Below the pieces are notes generated by a model. The model had not been told where the DNA came from. It ran no database searches and saw nothing but the letters and a program-made list of their open reading frames with translations. Source: Planctomycetota bacterium (lineage in GTDB: Bacteria > Planctomycetota > E44-bin39). From it: a DNA stretch of 47,067 nt. The position numbers were made by a program, and so were the translations under genes. The stretch covers positions 1 to 47,067 of the forward strand of contig SOJX01000063.1 in the NCBI GenBank assembly GCA_004376375.1. The letters are read 5' to 3'. Positions 1 to 7,302 of this stretch are shown here, one piece after another. Every line of letters begins with the position of its first letter. Within the stretch, counting starts at the first letter, position 1.

Positions 1-84
1 GAGATAGGAGATAGGAGATAGGAGATAGGAGATAGGAGATAGGAGATAGGAGATAAGAGATAAGAGATAAGAGATAGAAGATAA
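1..84. repeat. Heptamer tandem repeat (gagatag/gagataa)
   Basis: Twelve contiguous seven-base units: seven gagatag, three gagataa, one gagatag and one aagataa. The tract begins at the window edge, so its true length is unknown. It is noncoding and ends about 90 bp before the first gene. It is one of thirteen period-7 tracts in the window, each with a different unit. Confidence 0.95.
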
Positions 85-96
85 GAGTCCTTATTA

Positions 97-131
97 ACTT
101 ATCACTTATCACTTATCAACTTATCACTTAT
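97..131. repeat. Heptamer tandem repeat (acttatc)
   Basis: Units of acttatc (97-103, 104-110, 111-117, then 119-125 after one extra base) and a partial unit. Read on the other strand this is gataagt, close to the gataag core of the preceding tract. The two tracts therefore form an imperfect inverted pair just upstream of the polyferredoxin gene. Confidence 0.85.
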
Positions 132-171
132 TTGCGCGAAGCACAAAAGAAACCCTTACGGAAGGATAAGC

Positions 172-1227
172 GTGGCCGAAGGCGACACAGGCATGCTGCA
201 AAATATCGAAAACTGGTTCTCCGACCTTTTCTCGAACGTCAAGCTGTTCGACAAGGCGCTCATGGGTCTCGAGGGCAGCTACGTCGAGCTGCTGACTATC
301 CTGTCGCTCGGTTTGCTCGCAATAGTACCGGTTATCGTTTCCAGGCGCAGGCGGCAGCTCTGGCGGCACGTCAACCAGGTCATCGGCATCGTGGTTTTTA
401 TTTTCGTTGTTTTTACCTGCCTCGGTGTTTTCGGGATGATCCGGAATTTCCACCGCGGACTGAGCGAAATCGGCAGAGAAAACATAATCGCCCTTTACTA
501 TTGCTCCGTGCCGGTGATGGTGCTGGTGACGTCGATGCTTTTCGGCCCCACGTTCTGCGGCTGGATCTGCCCGACCGGCTCCCTCCAGGAATTCACGGGC
601 ATGCTCACGAGGAGGCTGTGCCGCAAACGCAAGAAGGCGGGGTATCCATTTTCGTGGGTGTTCCTTGTTCTCGCCGCAGCGGTTGCCGTAGTCTTTCTTT
701 TGTGGATGTACAGGCTGAGCGTTTCCCGCGTATTCTTTCTCGAGGATTCGAGCATATACTGGTCCGAAGTGCTGGTCATTCTCCTTTTCGTGCTTGTCTG
801 GCGGATGGGGAAATGGGACAAAAAACTTCGTCGCCTGAGGCTGCTGTCTTTTATCATCGTGACGACGGCCGCGGTGATGAGCGTGCGGATAACGTCCCCG
901 GTCCATTTCGGGTTCGCGAAAGTATACGACCCCGCTTCATTCCTCGCTACGGTGATGGTGGTACTGGCCGCGCTGGTCGTGCCGCGCGTGTGGTGCAGGT
1001 ACCTCTGCCCGTGGAAGTTCGCGATCAACTGGGCCGCGAAACACAGCGTCCGCAGGCTGGAGTTCGACGAGTCGAAATGTACGAAATGCGGGGAATGCAC
1101 GGACGGCTGCGATACCGACGCGATAGAAGACGGGAAGATCGACATGAACGAATGTATCATGTGCCTGCGCTGCACCGACCGGTGCCCGGAAAACGCGATA
1201 AGCCTCGAAGATAACTGGAGACGTTGA
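172..1227 (+). CDS. NapH/CcoG-like membrane polyferredoxin (4Fe-4S)
   Basis: Predicted inner-membrane iron-sulfur electron-transfer protein of 351 aa. About seven hydrophobic segments can be seen (near residues 36-56, 66-90, 104-124, 160-180, 198-210, 224-238 and 256-272). Two CxxxCP loops follow the membrane pattern of NapH/NosR/CcoG-type proteins: CGWICP at 129-134 and CRYLCP at 275-280. The C-terminus holds two classical 4Fe-4S motifs, Cys303/306/309/313 and Cys328/331/334/338. The chosen start is GTG at 172 with GGAAGG upstream; an ATG at 193 is the alternative. The gene ends in TGATG, sharing a base with the next ATG, so it is probably translationally coupled to the PQQ-repeat gene. Donor and acceptor are unknown. 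Family assignment is strong; the physiological role is inference. Confidence 0.88.
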   Translation: MAEGDTGMLQNIENWFSDLFSNVKLFDKALMGLEGSYVELLTILSLGLLAIVPVIVSRRRRQLWRHVNQVIGIVVFIFVVFTCLGVFGMIRNFHRGLSEIGRENIIALYYCSVPVMVLVTSMLFGPTFCGWICPTGSLQEFTGMLTRRLCRKRKKAGYPFSWVFLVLAAAVAVVFLLWMYRLSVSRVFFLEDSSIYWSEVLVILLFVLVWRMGKWDKKLRRLRLLSFIIVTTAAVMSVRITSPVHFGFAKVYDPASFLATVMVVLAALVVPRVWCRYLCPWKFAINWAAKHSVRRLEFDESKCTKCGECTDGCDTDAIEDGKIDMNECIMCLRCTDRCPENAISLEDNWRR

Positions 1228-2633
1228 TGCCGCGTCTGGTTACATTGCTGGCGTTCTGGATTATTTTCGCACCGCCGCTGGAAGCGTCCGAATGGCCGTC
1301 GCTGCGCCGCGGACCGGACGGCAGGGCATCCGTCGCCTATAACGGCGGCGACGAATTGAACGAGTGGCATTACGCGTATAAATCGAACCGCAGATATAAA
1401 ACAGGGCTTGCCGTCTGGGCTTCGCCCGCGCTTGCGGTTATCGCGGGACGGCCCGTGGCATTCATCGGCGGTTACGACCAGACGATGCACGCGCTCGACC
1501 TCGCGGAAAAAAAAGCGGTATGGCTCAAGGTCACCAACGGCGAGATACAGTCCGCGCCCGCGGTCGGCAGGACGGGCGGGCTCGACGTTGTTTTCTGGGG
1601 TTCGGCCGACCGGACTGTTTACGCCCACGTCGCATACAACGGGCGAAGGCTGTGGACGCGGGAGCTCGTCGAGGCCAGCACCACGCTCGGCGACGTGAGC
1701 CTGTCCAGCCCGCTCCTCCACGACGGCAGATTGTATATAACCTGCTTCGCGTACGACAGGTCGCTTTCGCGAAACAGCCAGAGGGGGTGGCTGTATTCGA
1801 TGGATATGCGCGACGGAAAAGTGTTCTGGAAAATCCAGGTAAGCTCCGGTTTCCTCAGCTCGCCGGTGGGGATAGAACTCGACAACCGGTTTCATATCGC
1901 CGTCGCCGCACGGAGAGGCATACTTCAATTCTTCGATGTTTCCGGAGATGTGCCGAAGAAAGTCTGGGACTACCAGATGCCGCACGAGGTTCTCGGCTCG
2001 CCGGTGATTGAAACAAATAAAGAAAATCCGCTGCTTTTTCTGGGCTCGAAGTTCGGTAACCTTGTCGCTATTGACGTCCGGACCGGCAAGGAAAAATGGA
2101 AACGGATGGCCGGCAACTGGGTCGATAACACCGCCTGCATCGGAGAAATCGACGGCAGGAACGTGGTCTTTGCCGGCTCGCACGATTACAACGTGTATGC
2201 ATTTAATGCCAGCGACGGGGCGTTTCTATGGAAAAAGCACCTCGGGGGTGAAGTTTATTCCGCCCCCTGCTTTTTTCACATTGAAGGCAGGCCGTATGTC
2301 GCCGCGGCATCTCTCGACAACCACCTATATGTACTGGATGCGTCAAACGGAGATGTCTTCACGTCTTTCTACACGGGTAAGCCGATATGGGACAAGGTCT
2401 CGAAAGGTGAAACGCTCTGGGGCTCACCGGCCGTGATGGAAGCGGGAGGCGAGACCGTTCTGGTGCACGGTTCTTTTAACGATATCGTTTTTTCCCTGCC
2501 GCTGTTGAAGGAGTGTTCGCTGACGGCGCTGGCACGGTCGCCGAATTCGCTCTGGTGGACGCTGATTGCGGTTCTGCTGATTTTCCTCTGTGTTGTCCTG
2601 CCGCTCGTCATCAGGTTTCGAACGGGCACTTAA
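1227..2633 (+). CDS. PQQ-like beta-propeller repeat protein, secreted and C-terminally anchored
   Basis: A 468-aa protein with an N-terminal signal segment followed by repeated blades. The blades have the PQQ/BamB-like pattern, in which a 'G..D..vYA.d...G...W' core recurs (examples: YDQTMHALD, SADRTVYAHV, SHDYNVYAFNASDG). A hydrophobic C-terminal helix (about residues 438-462) is followed by a short basic tail. This suggests a periplasmic propeller held at the inner membrane. The start is ATG 1227, overlapping the upstream TGA; a TTG at 1224 also gives an open frame. Overlap with the polyferredoxin gene suggests the propeller is its periplasmic partner, either a redox sensor/scaffold or a PQQ-type dehydrogenase-like subunit. 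I see no catalytic signature that proves dehydrogenase activity. Confidence 0.85.
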   Translation: MPRLVTLLAFWIIFAPPLEASEWPSLRRGPDGRASVAYNGGDELNEWHYAYKSNRRYKTGLAVWASPALAVIAGRPVAFIGGYDQTMHALDLAEKKAVWLKVTNGEIQSAPAVGRTGGLDVVFWGSADRTVYAHVAYNGRRLWTRELVEASTTLGDVSLSSPLLHDGRLYITCFAYDRSLSRNSQRGWLYSMDMRDGKVFWKIQVSSGFLSSPVGIELDNRFHIAVAARRGILQFFDVSGDVPKKVWDYQMPHEVLGSPVIETNKENPLLFLGSKFGNLVAIDVRTGKEKWKRMAGNWVDNTACIGEIDGRNVVFAGSHDYNVYAFNASDGAFLWKKHLGGEVYSAPCFFHIEGRPYVAAASLDNHLYVLDASNGDVFTSFYTGKPIWDKVSKGETLWGSPAVMEAGGETVLVHGSFNDIVFSLPLLKECSLTALARSPNSLWWTLIAVLLIFLCVVLPLVIRFRTGT

Positions 2634-2732
2634 ATCTTCTTTGCGTTTTCCAGTAAAATATAATTGATTACTTTAAATCCGGATTGCACAGGCTCTGGCG
2701 CCCTGTCAAATGAATCCCAGTCGTTATACTGG

Positions 2733-4394
2733 TTACTGTGGCATAAGGGCGTTGAAACTTCCCGAGACTTCGTCTCCCGGAGTTGTGCCGGCGGCGTCGA
2801 ACGTGATCGTGCCATCGCCGATAAAGCCGAGCAGCCTGGGATCACCTATCGGGTCAATCTCCAGAATCATGCCAACCGTTTCGAACCCGTGGAACTCCAC
2901 GTCCCCCGGCCCGACAAAGGACGGCGGTATGTTCAAAAAGATAGCCAGATCGTTGCCTGTTGCGCGAAAGCAAATAAAAATGATCGACGCCTTACCATTA
3001 TCCGCCCCGGCGGAATTGTAGACTGCGGAAAAGACCTGCGGCACTCCACCGAGCGTCATCGTCATCGATACGTTCCCGTTCGTAACAAAGTTATCCGGCG
3101 ATCCCCAGGTCGCCGAAAACGTGCCGCTTATTGGCAGAGGCTCACGATACACAGGCGCTTGTGATGAAAATGGGAAAGGCCAGTCCGGACCGTTGCCGGA
3201 AATTTCCGCAAGAATGTCGTTCCTTCTTTTCATTATGAAATCACGTTGCCTCTGAACCGCGCCGGCATCGCAGGGCACAAGCTGCTCGATACGGTCGACC
3301 TCTGCGAGGAGGGCGCCTTCGTTCCAGACGTCGTCGAGAAGGGATCTCAGCCTGTCGATATAGAGCGGTCGTGTTTCCGGGCAGTTGTAGAGCCGATAGG
3401 CGATCTTGCTCATGGCGAACACGGAAACCGGTGTGTTCGGGGTAAAGGGATTACCCTCGTTGAAAGCGCCATCGGTTCCCCACGGGATAAAATGCGCAAG
3501 ACCGGTCTCAGGATCAATATAGAAATAGAAATTATTTCTGTTACTGTCATATCCATCCCAGTGGCCTGAGATAACTTCCATCGCCCAGAACGTCAGGAAC
3601 GAGTCGACGTCGATAACCTGCTCCAGTGCCGCGAGCAGGCCTGCGTTGTCGGTCTCCAGCGCCTGGGTAATTCTGTCAAGATCAGACCTGTCGGGTATTG
3701 TCTTGTTTGTCTTGCGCTGGAATCTCGAAACGAGTTCAGGTGTAAAATCGGCAAGCTGCCCCTCGTAGAGATTACCGGTATTGTCATTGAAATGGCGCGC
3801 CAGGAAAGGTTTCTTGATGGCTTCCACATGGCTGTAGACACCAAGGTCCACGCCGTTGACGGTAACGTGGGCGAAGTTGCACCGGGGCGCCACAGTGCCC
3901 GCCTTTCTGAAAAGCGCGTAACTCATTACCTGATGCGTATGGGACGGGTCCTGGAGGTCGTTGTTGAGCGTCATGCGCTTCATGCCCGACCAGGTCTGGC
4001 CGTCGATGATTTTGCCGAAGTTGATCTTGATCGACGGGCGAAGGACCGAGAGCGACCCCAGGAACCCCTTTTTGCGCACCGCTACATTTTCAATTCTTTC
4101 ACCGTCGATTGTCGCCGTGGCGGCAAAATAGGTGTACGTGAACTCGCTTGAACAACCCGAAAATGTCGTAACCAGCCCGCGTCCTTCATGACGCAGCAGG
4201 TCCCAATCCCCCGGTGCAAGCTCGATACTTACTTCGACCACGCGGTTCGCTTTAAAAACAGCGTTGGTCGGGTCTCCGGGAGGGGGGAGGAAGATGAACT
4301 TGGACTTACTCTTGGACTTGCCGCAGGCCAGCCCTGCCGCACAGAAAAGAACGGCGAGCAATGAAGCCGCAAGAAGTGTAAAAGGTTTTCTCAT
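2733..4394 (-). CDS. CotH kinase family lipoprotein
   Basis: Secreted CotH-like protein of 553 aa. A lipoprotein signal ends in GLAC with Cys24. CotH hallmarks follow: a conserved 'MTLNNDLQDPSH' block near residues 141-152, GVDLGVYSHVEAIKKPF near 181-197, and GHWDGYDSNRNNFYFYID with FIPWGTDGAF near 277-311. CotH proteins are atypical extracytoplasmic protein kinases related to Fam20C. The WGTD segment aligns with their metal-binding acidic motif but is diverged from the usual W.LD. The last 130 residues form a separate beta-rich domain I do not recognise. ATG 4394 is chosen because GGAAGGG lies five bases upstream; the frame stays open to a TTG at 4412. The gene converges with the PQQ gene and appears monocistronic. 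Surface or envelope phosphorylation is inference from the family. Confidence 0.82.
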   Translation of the reverse strand: MRKPFTLLAASLLAVLFCAAGLACGKSKSKSKFIFLPPPGDPTNAVFKANRVVEVSIELAPGDWDLLRHEGRGLVTTFSGCSSEFTYTYFAATATIDGERIENVAVRKKGFLGSLSVLRPSIKINFGKIIDGQTWSGMKRMTLNNDLQDPSHTHQVMSYALFRKAGTVAPRCNFAHVTVNGVDLGVYSHVEAIKKPFLARHFNDNTGNLYEGQLADFTPELVSRFQRKTNKTIPDRSDLDRITQALETDNAGLLAALEQVIDVDSFLTFWAMEVISGHWDGYDSNRNNFYFYIDPETGLAHFIPWGTDGAFNEGNPFTPNTPVSVFAMSKIAYRLYNCPETRPLYIDRLRSLLDDVWNEGALLAEVDRIEQLVPCDAGAVQRQRDFIMKRRNDILAEISGNGPDWPFPFSSQAPVYREPLPISGTFSATWGSPDNFVTNGNVSMTMTLGGVPQVFSAVYNSAGADNGKASIIFICFRATGNDLAIFLNIPPSFVGPGDVEFHGFETVGMILEIDPIGDPRLLGFIGDGTITFDAAGTTPGDEVSGSFNALMPQ

Positions 4395-4428
4395 CGGCCC
4401 TTCCTTGACCAATGGACAATCTATATAA

Positions 4429-4434
4429 ATTATA
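4429..4434 (-). promoter_or_regulatory. Putative -10 box for the CotH gene
   Basis: A perfect TATAAT on the minus strand, placing a start site near 4422 and a leader of about 28 nt. No convincing -35 is found 16-18 bp upstream, so support rests on the -10 alone. Confidence 0.35.
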
Positions 4435-4628
4435 CGGATTTAACGTTTTCTTATTCCAGTTTAACACATTTTATTCAGAACTGGGGCGTATTTTATTTCC
4501 CTTCAGCGCGGGATTGCCGTAACGCTCATAAATATAACGACTTGTAACACCCGTTTCTTTGCCGTCTCCATCACCTTATTACTCATTTGAATCCGAAATA
4601 AGCCATCTAATTAAACTTACACGGTTTG

Positions 4629-4640
4629 ACCTGAACAGGT
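4629..4640. repeat. Short palindrome acctgaacaggt
   Basis: Five-base perfect arms (acctg/caggt) around aa, in the region between the CotH gene and the lipoprotein island. It could be an operator; nothing else ties it to a gene. Confidence 0.3.
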
Positions 4641-4701
4641 TTCAAATAAGCTGATAGTGCTGTCAGTCAGGCGCAGGCCGGAATCCAGGACTTATTTCAT
4701 C

Positions 4702-4729
4702 CTTCACACTTCATACTTTATACTTTCTT
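4702..4729. repeat. Degenerate heptamer tract (cttcata)
   Basis: Four seven-base units: cttcaca, cttcata, ctttata, ctttctt. It lies in the 420-bp noncoding stretch before the first island lipoprotein. The rest of that stretch shows only the palindrome at 4629 and weak promoter-like boxes. Confidence 0.7.
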
Positions 4730-4736
4730 CCCCCGC

Positions 4737-4764
4737 TTGCACTTTCCGCGTTTGGGTGTAGAAT
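4737..4764 (+). promoter_or_regulatory. Weak sigma70-like promoter for the 4815 lipoprotein
   Basis: TTGCAC (4737-4742), a 16-bp spacer and TAGAAT (4759-4764). The start site would fall near 4771, putting the gtaccga heptamer tract in the 5' leader. Confidence 0.3.
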
Positions 4765-4775
4765 ATATAGAAGAA

Positions 4776-4803
4776 GTACCGAGTACCGAGTACCGAGTAC
4801 CGA
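4776..4803. repeat. Heptamer tandem repeat (gtaccga)x4
   Basis: Four perfect copies of gtaccga, directly upstream of the lipoprotein start codon at 4815 and probably in its untranslated leader. Confidence 0.95.
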
Positions 4804-4814
4804 GAAGAAAAGAA

Positions 4815-5513
4815 ATGAATTCGACAATCGTAAATCGTAAATCGGAAATCTCCGGCCTCTCCCTCAAACTCACCCTCTTTGTAGTACTGCTCTTCTCGGT
4901 AGTCATAAGTACGGGCTGTGCGTCAATGGGGGAATACTTCAAAGACCGCGCAAACGACCTTGTTGACCCATTTCTTTTCCGTGTTTCTTACGGAATTGGG
5001 ATTTCCGCTTTAGCGCAGGCTACAAGGTTCGGGCCGGGTGCAATTGTAGGGCTTTCCGATTCCAATAAATATGGATTTGTAGGACGCAATTACACTTTTT
5101 CAGAGGAAGGGTGTGCTGGTTTGGGGATTTTCGGTCTCAGGTCTGTTCCCTGGCAGAAAGGCTCTCGAGCTTATTTACCAAACCATCTTGGAATGCCGGT
5201 AAAGGATCTGGAAGCAGAATCCGTCTATATTTGTGGAATGAACAATATACTCTATTTTAATCTACTCCATACTATCAGGTCTAACTCAGAGAATCCTCGT
5301 TCGGAAGCCATAAAAGACCGTCAAGAACTTGCTCATCTTTTTTGGATTGAAGCAGATGTATTCTGCTTTGCAGGATTGGATGTTGGCTTTAATCCTTATG
5401 AAGTCGTGGATTTAGTTCTAGGTATCTTTGGTCTAGACATTTCAGGCGACGATAGAGAAGAGAGGAAAGAAGAGCCACTTGAAGAAAATAGAGGCGAGGC
5501 TAAAGATAAATGA
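4815..5513 (+). CDS. Lipoprotein of unknown function (GLDIxxDD family)
   Basis: A 232-aa predicted lipoprotein. A polar N-terminus precedes a hydrophobic stretch ending STGC. The mature part begins CASMGEYFKDR and has a GYGIG-type glycine motif after a short linker. It ends in a conserved-looking PYEVVDLVLGIFGLDISGDD followed by a charged Glu/Lys tail. The lipoprotein at 15346 shares the same opening and the same FxGxDIxxDD ending, so the two are paralogues. Start ATG 4815 has only a weak AGAAG Shine-Dalgarno; the frame is open back to 4737. A heptamer tract (4821-4848) lies between the start codon and the signal peptide. Codons are AT-ending, unlike the sugar and giant-paralogue genes. The stop overlaps an ATG (ATGA) at 5510. 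Confidence 0.75.
   Translation: MNSTIVNRKSEISGLSLKLTLFVVLLFSVVISTGCASMGEYFKDRANDLVDPFLFRVSYGIGISALAQATRFGPGAIVGLSDSNKYGFVGRNYTFSEEGCAGLGIFGLRSVPWQKGSRAYLPNHLGMPVKDLEAESVYICGMNNILYFNLLHTIRSNSENPRSEAIKDRQELAHLFWIEADVFCFAGLDVGFNPYEVVDLVLGIFGLDISGDDREERKEEPLEENRGEAKDK
4821..4848 (+). repeat. Heptamer tract inside a coding region (tcgacaa/tcgtaaa)
   Basis: Units tcgacaa, tcgtaaa, tcgtaaa, tcggaaa. The tract lies six bases into the 4815 lipoprotein gene, before its signal peptide. Gain or loss of one seven-base unit would shift the frame. A related tract at 6384-6411 follows the same ATG context and there runs into a stop. Confidence 0.85.
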
Positions 5514-5608
5514 AAAATCTACCATTCAAACTTAGTATCGCCGTCGTCCTGATCTTTGCAGTGGTGATAACTACCTGCCTGCTGTGGACACCGGTGGGAA
5601 AGGCTTGA
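5510..5608 (+). pseudogene. Detached signal-peptide head (32 codons)
   Basis: A small open frame starting at an ATG that overlaps the previous stop (ATGA). It encodes MKNLPFKLSIAVVLIFAVV and a little more, then stops after 32 codons. The sequence closely resembles the hydrophobic signal segments of the 4815 lipoprotein and the ankyrin lipoprotein. It runs straight into heptamer repeats (5603-5674) and then the tail of an ankyrin gene (5684-5728). I read it as the surviving 5' end of a lipoprotein gene whose middle was lost. It could instead be translated as a tiny membrane peptide. Confidence 0.55.
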
Positions 5609-5630
5609 GGCTTGAGACCTGAGGTTTGAG
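5603..5630. repeat. Heptamer tract (gcttgag)
   Basis: Units gcttgag, gcttgag, acctgag, gtttgag, beginning at the end of the signal-peptide remnant. Confidence 0.85.
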
Positions 5631-5643
5631 GGGTTATACTCGG

Positions 5644-5674
5644 GACTCACGACTCAGGACTCAGGACTCAGGAC
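5644..5674. repeat. Heptamer tract (gactcag)
   Basis: gactcac then three perfect gactcag units and a partial one. It lies between the gcttgag tract and the ankyrin-tail remnant. A related ggactca tract occurs at 7303-7337. Confidence 0.92.
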
Positions 5675-5683
5675 TTTGTTGTC

Positions 5684-5728
5684 CACGGCGCGAAGACGGG
5701 GGAGGAGTTGAGGAAGGAGAAGAAGTGA
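5684..5728 (+). pseudogene. Detached C-terminal tail of an ankyrin lipoprotein gene
   Basis: The frame reads HGAKTGEELRKEKK then TGA. The 31 bases at 5683-5713 are identical to 6297-6327, which encode the same residues near the end of the intact ankyrin gene. The TGA overlaps the GTG start of that gene (GTGA at 5725), as expected if two tandem, coupled copies once stood here and only the tail of the first remains. Confidence 0.6.
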
Positions 5729-6381
5729 AGTTATTCTCAAAATTGGGTATCAGTGTCATGCTGCTGTTTGCAATGGTGATTATGGTCACTGCTGTAGCGG
5801 GATGCAGACATTCGACACCCATGATGATCGACGCCGCAAAAGAGGGGGATGTGGCCAAACTGGAGAAGCTCATCAGGCGAGGAGGAGACGTCAACACGAA
5901 GGGCGAATACGACATTACGCCGTTGCACAATGCATCATGGCATGGTCATATAGACATAGCTGTACTCCTGATTCGGAAAGGTGCTGACGTAAAAGCAAAA
6001 GACGAGCATGTTGTGACACCTTTGCACTGCGCAGCAGAGAATGGTCATAGAGATATAGTCGCATTGCTTATTGAAAAAGGCGCTGATGTGAATGCGAAGG
6101 AAATTATCGACTGTACGCCACTACACTGGGCGGCAAGGCAAGGCCATAAAGACACAGCCGCATTGCTGATAGAAAAAGGCGCTGACTTGAATGCGAAGAA
6201 CAGGTACGGCTGGACGCCACTAGACTTAGCTAAAGATCTCGGTTGGACTACGCTGGGCTTTTCGGGGAATCGCGAGATAGTATCCCTCCTCCGCTCCCAC
6301 GGCGCGAAGACGGGGGAGGAGTTGAGGAACGAGTCTAGTGTCAAGAGTCAAGGGTCGAACGTCAAAGAAGAAAAGAAATGA
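5725..6381 (+). CDS. Ankyrin-repeat lipoprotein
   Basis: A 218-aa predicted lipoprotein. The signal segment ends AVAGC with Cys27. About five ankyrin repeats follow, showing DITPLHNASWHGH, VVTPLHCAAENGH, DCTPLHWAARQGH and YGWTPLDLA, each followed by the 'LLI.KGAD.NAK' helix-turn. Ankyrin repeats bind proteins, and the lipid anchor places them at the envelope, facing the periplasm or the surface. The start is GTG 5725 with AGGAAGGAG upstream. The frame extends further upstream only through repeats and a remnant tail. The 3' end (6331-6365) is itself a degenerate gtcaa heptamer tract coding the polar tail. The stop overlaps an ATG at 6378. It is part of a duplicated, partly decayed lipoprotein island. 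Confidence 0.82.
   Translation: MKLFSKLGISVMLLFAMVIMVTAVAGCRHSTPMMIDAAKEGDVAKLEKLIRRGGDVNTKGEYDITPLHNASWHGHIDIAVLLIRKGADVKAKDEHVVTPLHCAAENGHRDIVALLIEKGADVNAKEIIDCTPLHWAARQGHKDTAALLIEKGADLNAKNRYGWTPLDLAKDLGWTTLGFSGNREIVSLLRSHGAKTGEELRNESSVKSQGSNVKEEKK
6331..6365 (+). repeat. Degenerate heptamer tract within the ankyrin gene 3' end
   Basis: Units gagtcta, gtgtcaa, gagtcaa, gggtcga, acgtcaa. Translated in the ankyrin frame it gives the Ser/Lys/Asn-rich tail. Related units recur at 6998-7032. Confidence 0.65.
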
Positions 6382-6413
6382 ATTCGACAATCGAAAGTCG
6401 ACAATCGAAATGA
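6378..6413 (+). pseudogene. Detached lipoprotein gene head (11 codons)
   Basis: ATG overlapping the ankyrin stop, encoding MNSTIESRQSK then TGA. Bases 6366-6393 are identical to 4803-4830, the start region of the 4815 lipoprotein. The heptamer tract then diverges, so the frame stops. It is followed at once by an ankyrin-type tail (6413-6451). Confidence 0.55.
6384..6411. repeat. Heptamer tract (tcgacaa/tcgaaag)
   Basis: Units tcgacaa, tcgaaag, tcgacaa, tcgaaat, following the same ATGAAT context as the tract at 4821. Confidence 0.85.
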
Positions 6414-6451
6414 CGGGGGAGGAGTTGAGGGAAGAACAGAAGGCACAGTAG
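6413..6451 (+). pseudogene. Second detached ankyrin-gene tail
   Basis: The frame reads TGEELREEQKAQ then TAG. Bases 6413-6430 are identical to the corresponding part of the two other tails. No ankyrin repeat remains upstream. Confidence 0.5.
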
Positions 6452-6472
6452 ATACTTATCGGAGGAGGTAGA

Positions 6473-6958
6473 ATGACAAGGACTATCCTATTCGTGCTTA
6501 TGCTGGTGCTGTTAACTGGATGTGATAATGCTAAACCTGAAATGACTGTAAAAAGCGTTATGCCTCTTACCTACCTAAGTCTTGAGAATGGATACGCACT
6601 TGCCAAGCTAATTATAAATGATGACCATGTTAAGTTTGCAGTTATCTATGATAATAGTTTTTCCTGTCGTGGTGTGGGGCAAACTGCTATACATAACTGG
6701 GGTTTTAGATTTGAGAAGGGGGATGGAACTGAATTGACGTGTCTAAATAACCTTGGTAATGATACGGTTGTCATGAAAGACAAGAAATATAACCTGACTG
6801 AAGGAAACGTATTTGTTCTCGATAGCAGTGAGAAACCATACAAAATGACTCAGCTTCCTCTCCTGCTAAAGAAAGAAGACTCAGGAATCAAGCGTCTTTA
6901 TGAAGCATGCAAAGAGTTTATAAAACTAACAGATCAAATAAATAAAACCAGCGAGTAA
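6473..6958 (+). CDS. Small lipoprotein of unknown function
   Basis: A 161-aa predicted lipoprotein: MTRTILFVLMLVLLTGC signal with Cys17, then a mixed alpha/beta mature domain of about 145 residues that I do not recognise. It has two further cysteines (in SCRGVG and LTCLNN) and a third near the end (EACKEF). A strong GGAGGAGGT Shine-Dalgarno at 6461-6469 fixes the ATG at 6473. Codon third positions are AT-rich, as in the 4815 and 15346 lipoprotein genes. This fits an accessory island of different origin from the GC3-rich neighbours. Confidence 0.75.
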   Translation: MTRTILFVLMLVLLTGCDNAKPEMTVKSVMPLTYLSLENGYALAKLIINDDHVKFAVIYDNSFSCRGVGQTAIHNWGFRFEKGDGTELTCLNNLGNDTVVMKDKKYNLTEGNVFVLDSSEKPYKMTQLPLLLKKEDSGIKRLYEACKEFIKLTDQINKTSE

Positions 6959-6965
6959 GGGTGAA

Positions 6966-7037
6966 ATGAACCTTCCCCTCAAGCTGGCAATAAATGGGTC
7001 AAACGTCGAACGTCAAAGGTCAAACGTCGGAGAATGA
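6966..7037 (+). pseudogene. Third detached gene head (23 codons)
   Basis: ATG followed by MNLPLKLAINGSNVERQRSN and a stop shortly after. The first ten residues match the remnant at 5510 (MKNLPFKLSI), but the hydrophobic stretch is replaced by a gtcaaac heptamer tract (6998-7032). Probably not a functional gene. Confidence 0.4.
6998..7032. repeat. Heptamer tract (gtcaaac)
   Basis: Units gtcaaac, gtcgaac, gtcaaag, gtcaaac, gtcggag, downstream of the 6473 lipoprotein gene. Confidence 0.88.
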
Positions 7038-7050
7038 AAGAAATAATTGC

Positions 7051-7272
7051 GCGGCGGAGCCGCACAAATAGAACCGCGAAGCGGTGAGATGAAATAGCCT
7101 AGGGCGTGAGCCCTGGGTATGGATGCCCACAATTTCGAGGAGCCCTGAAGGGGCGAAACAAAGGCAAGAACAACACGGGTTTTGTGCCGCCCTTACAGGG
7201 CTTGGCGCACGTTTTATGGACCGTTTCCCCAAGGCTTATGCCCTGGGCTACTATATGGCGCGCCTCCGGCGC
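7051..7272. repeat. Cluster of eight short GC-rich hairpins
   Basis: A noncoding stretch made of successive inverted repeats with 5-8 bp stems and mostly three- or four-base loops: 7051-7063 (gcggc-gga-gccgc), 7073-7085 (accgc-gaa-gcggt), 7101-7114 (agggc-gtga-gccct), 7115-7128, 7142-7154, 7189-7201 (gccct-tac-agggc), 7228-7247 and 7260-7272 (gcgcc-tcc-ggcgc). It resembles REP/BIME-like interspersed elements. I see no transposase and no credible protein here. Together with the flanking heptamer tracts it fills the gap before the polyferredoxin gene. Confidence 0.7.
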
Positions 7273-7302
7273 TCTGTAATGAAAAAACTTTTATTCCTTA
7301 TC

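Noticed and set aside
1..131. CRISPR-like array
   Set aside because: The units are seven bases with no spacers and no cas genes; this is a simple tandem repeat.
498..2183. Long minus-strand open frame of 561 codons opposite the polyferredoxin and PQQ genes
   Set aside because: It is antisense to two well-supported coupled genes, has an Arg/His/Pro-rich composition with no recognisable domain, and arises from high GC in third codon positions.
5626..5724. N-terminal extension of the ankyrin lipoprotein
   Set aside because: It translates heptamer repeats and a remnant tail; GTG 5725 has AGGAAGGAG and starts a proper lipoprotein signal.
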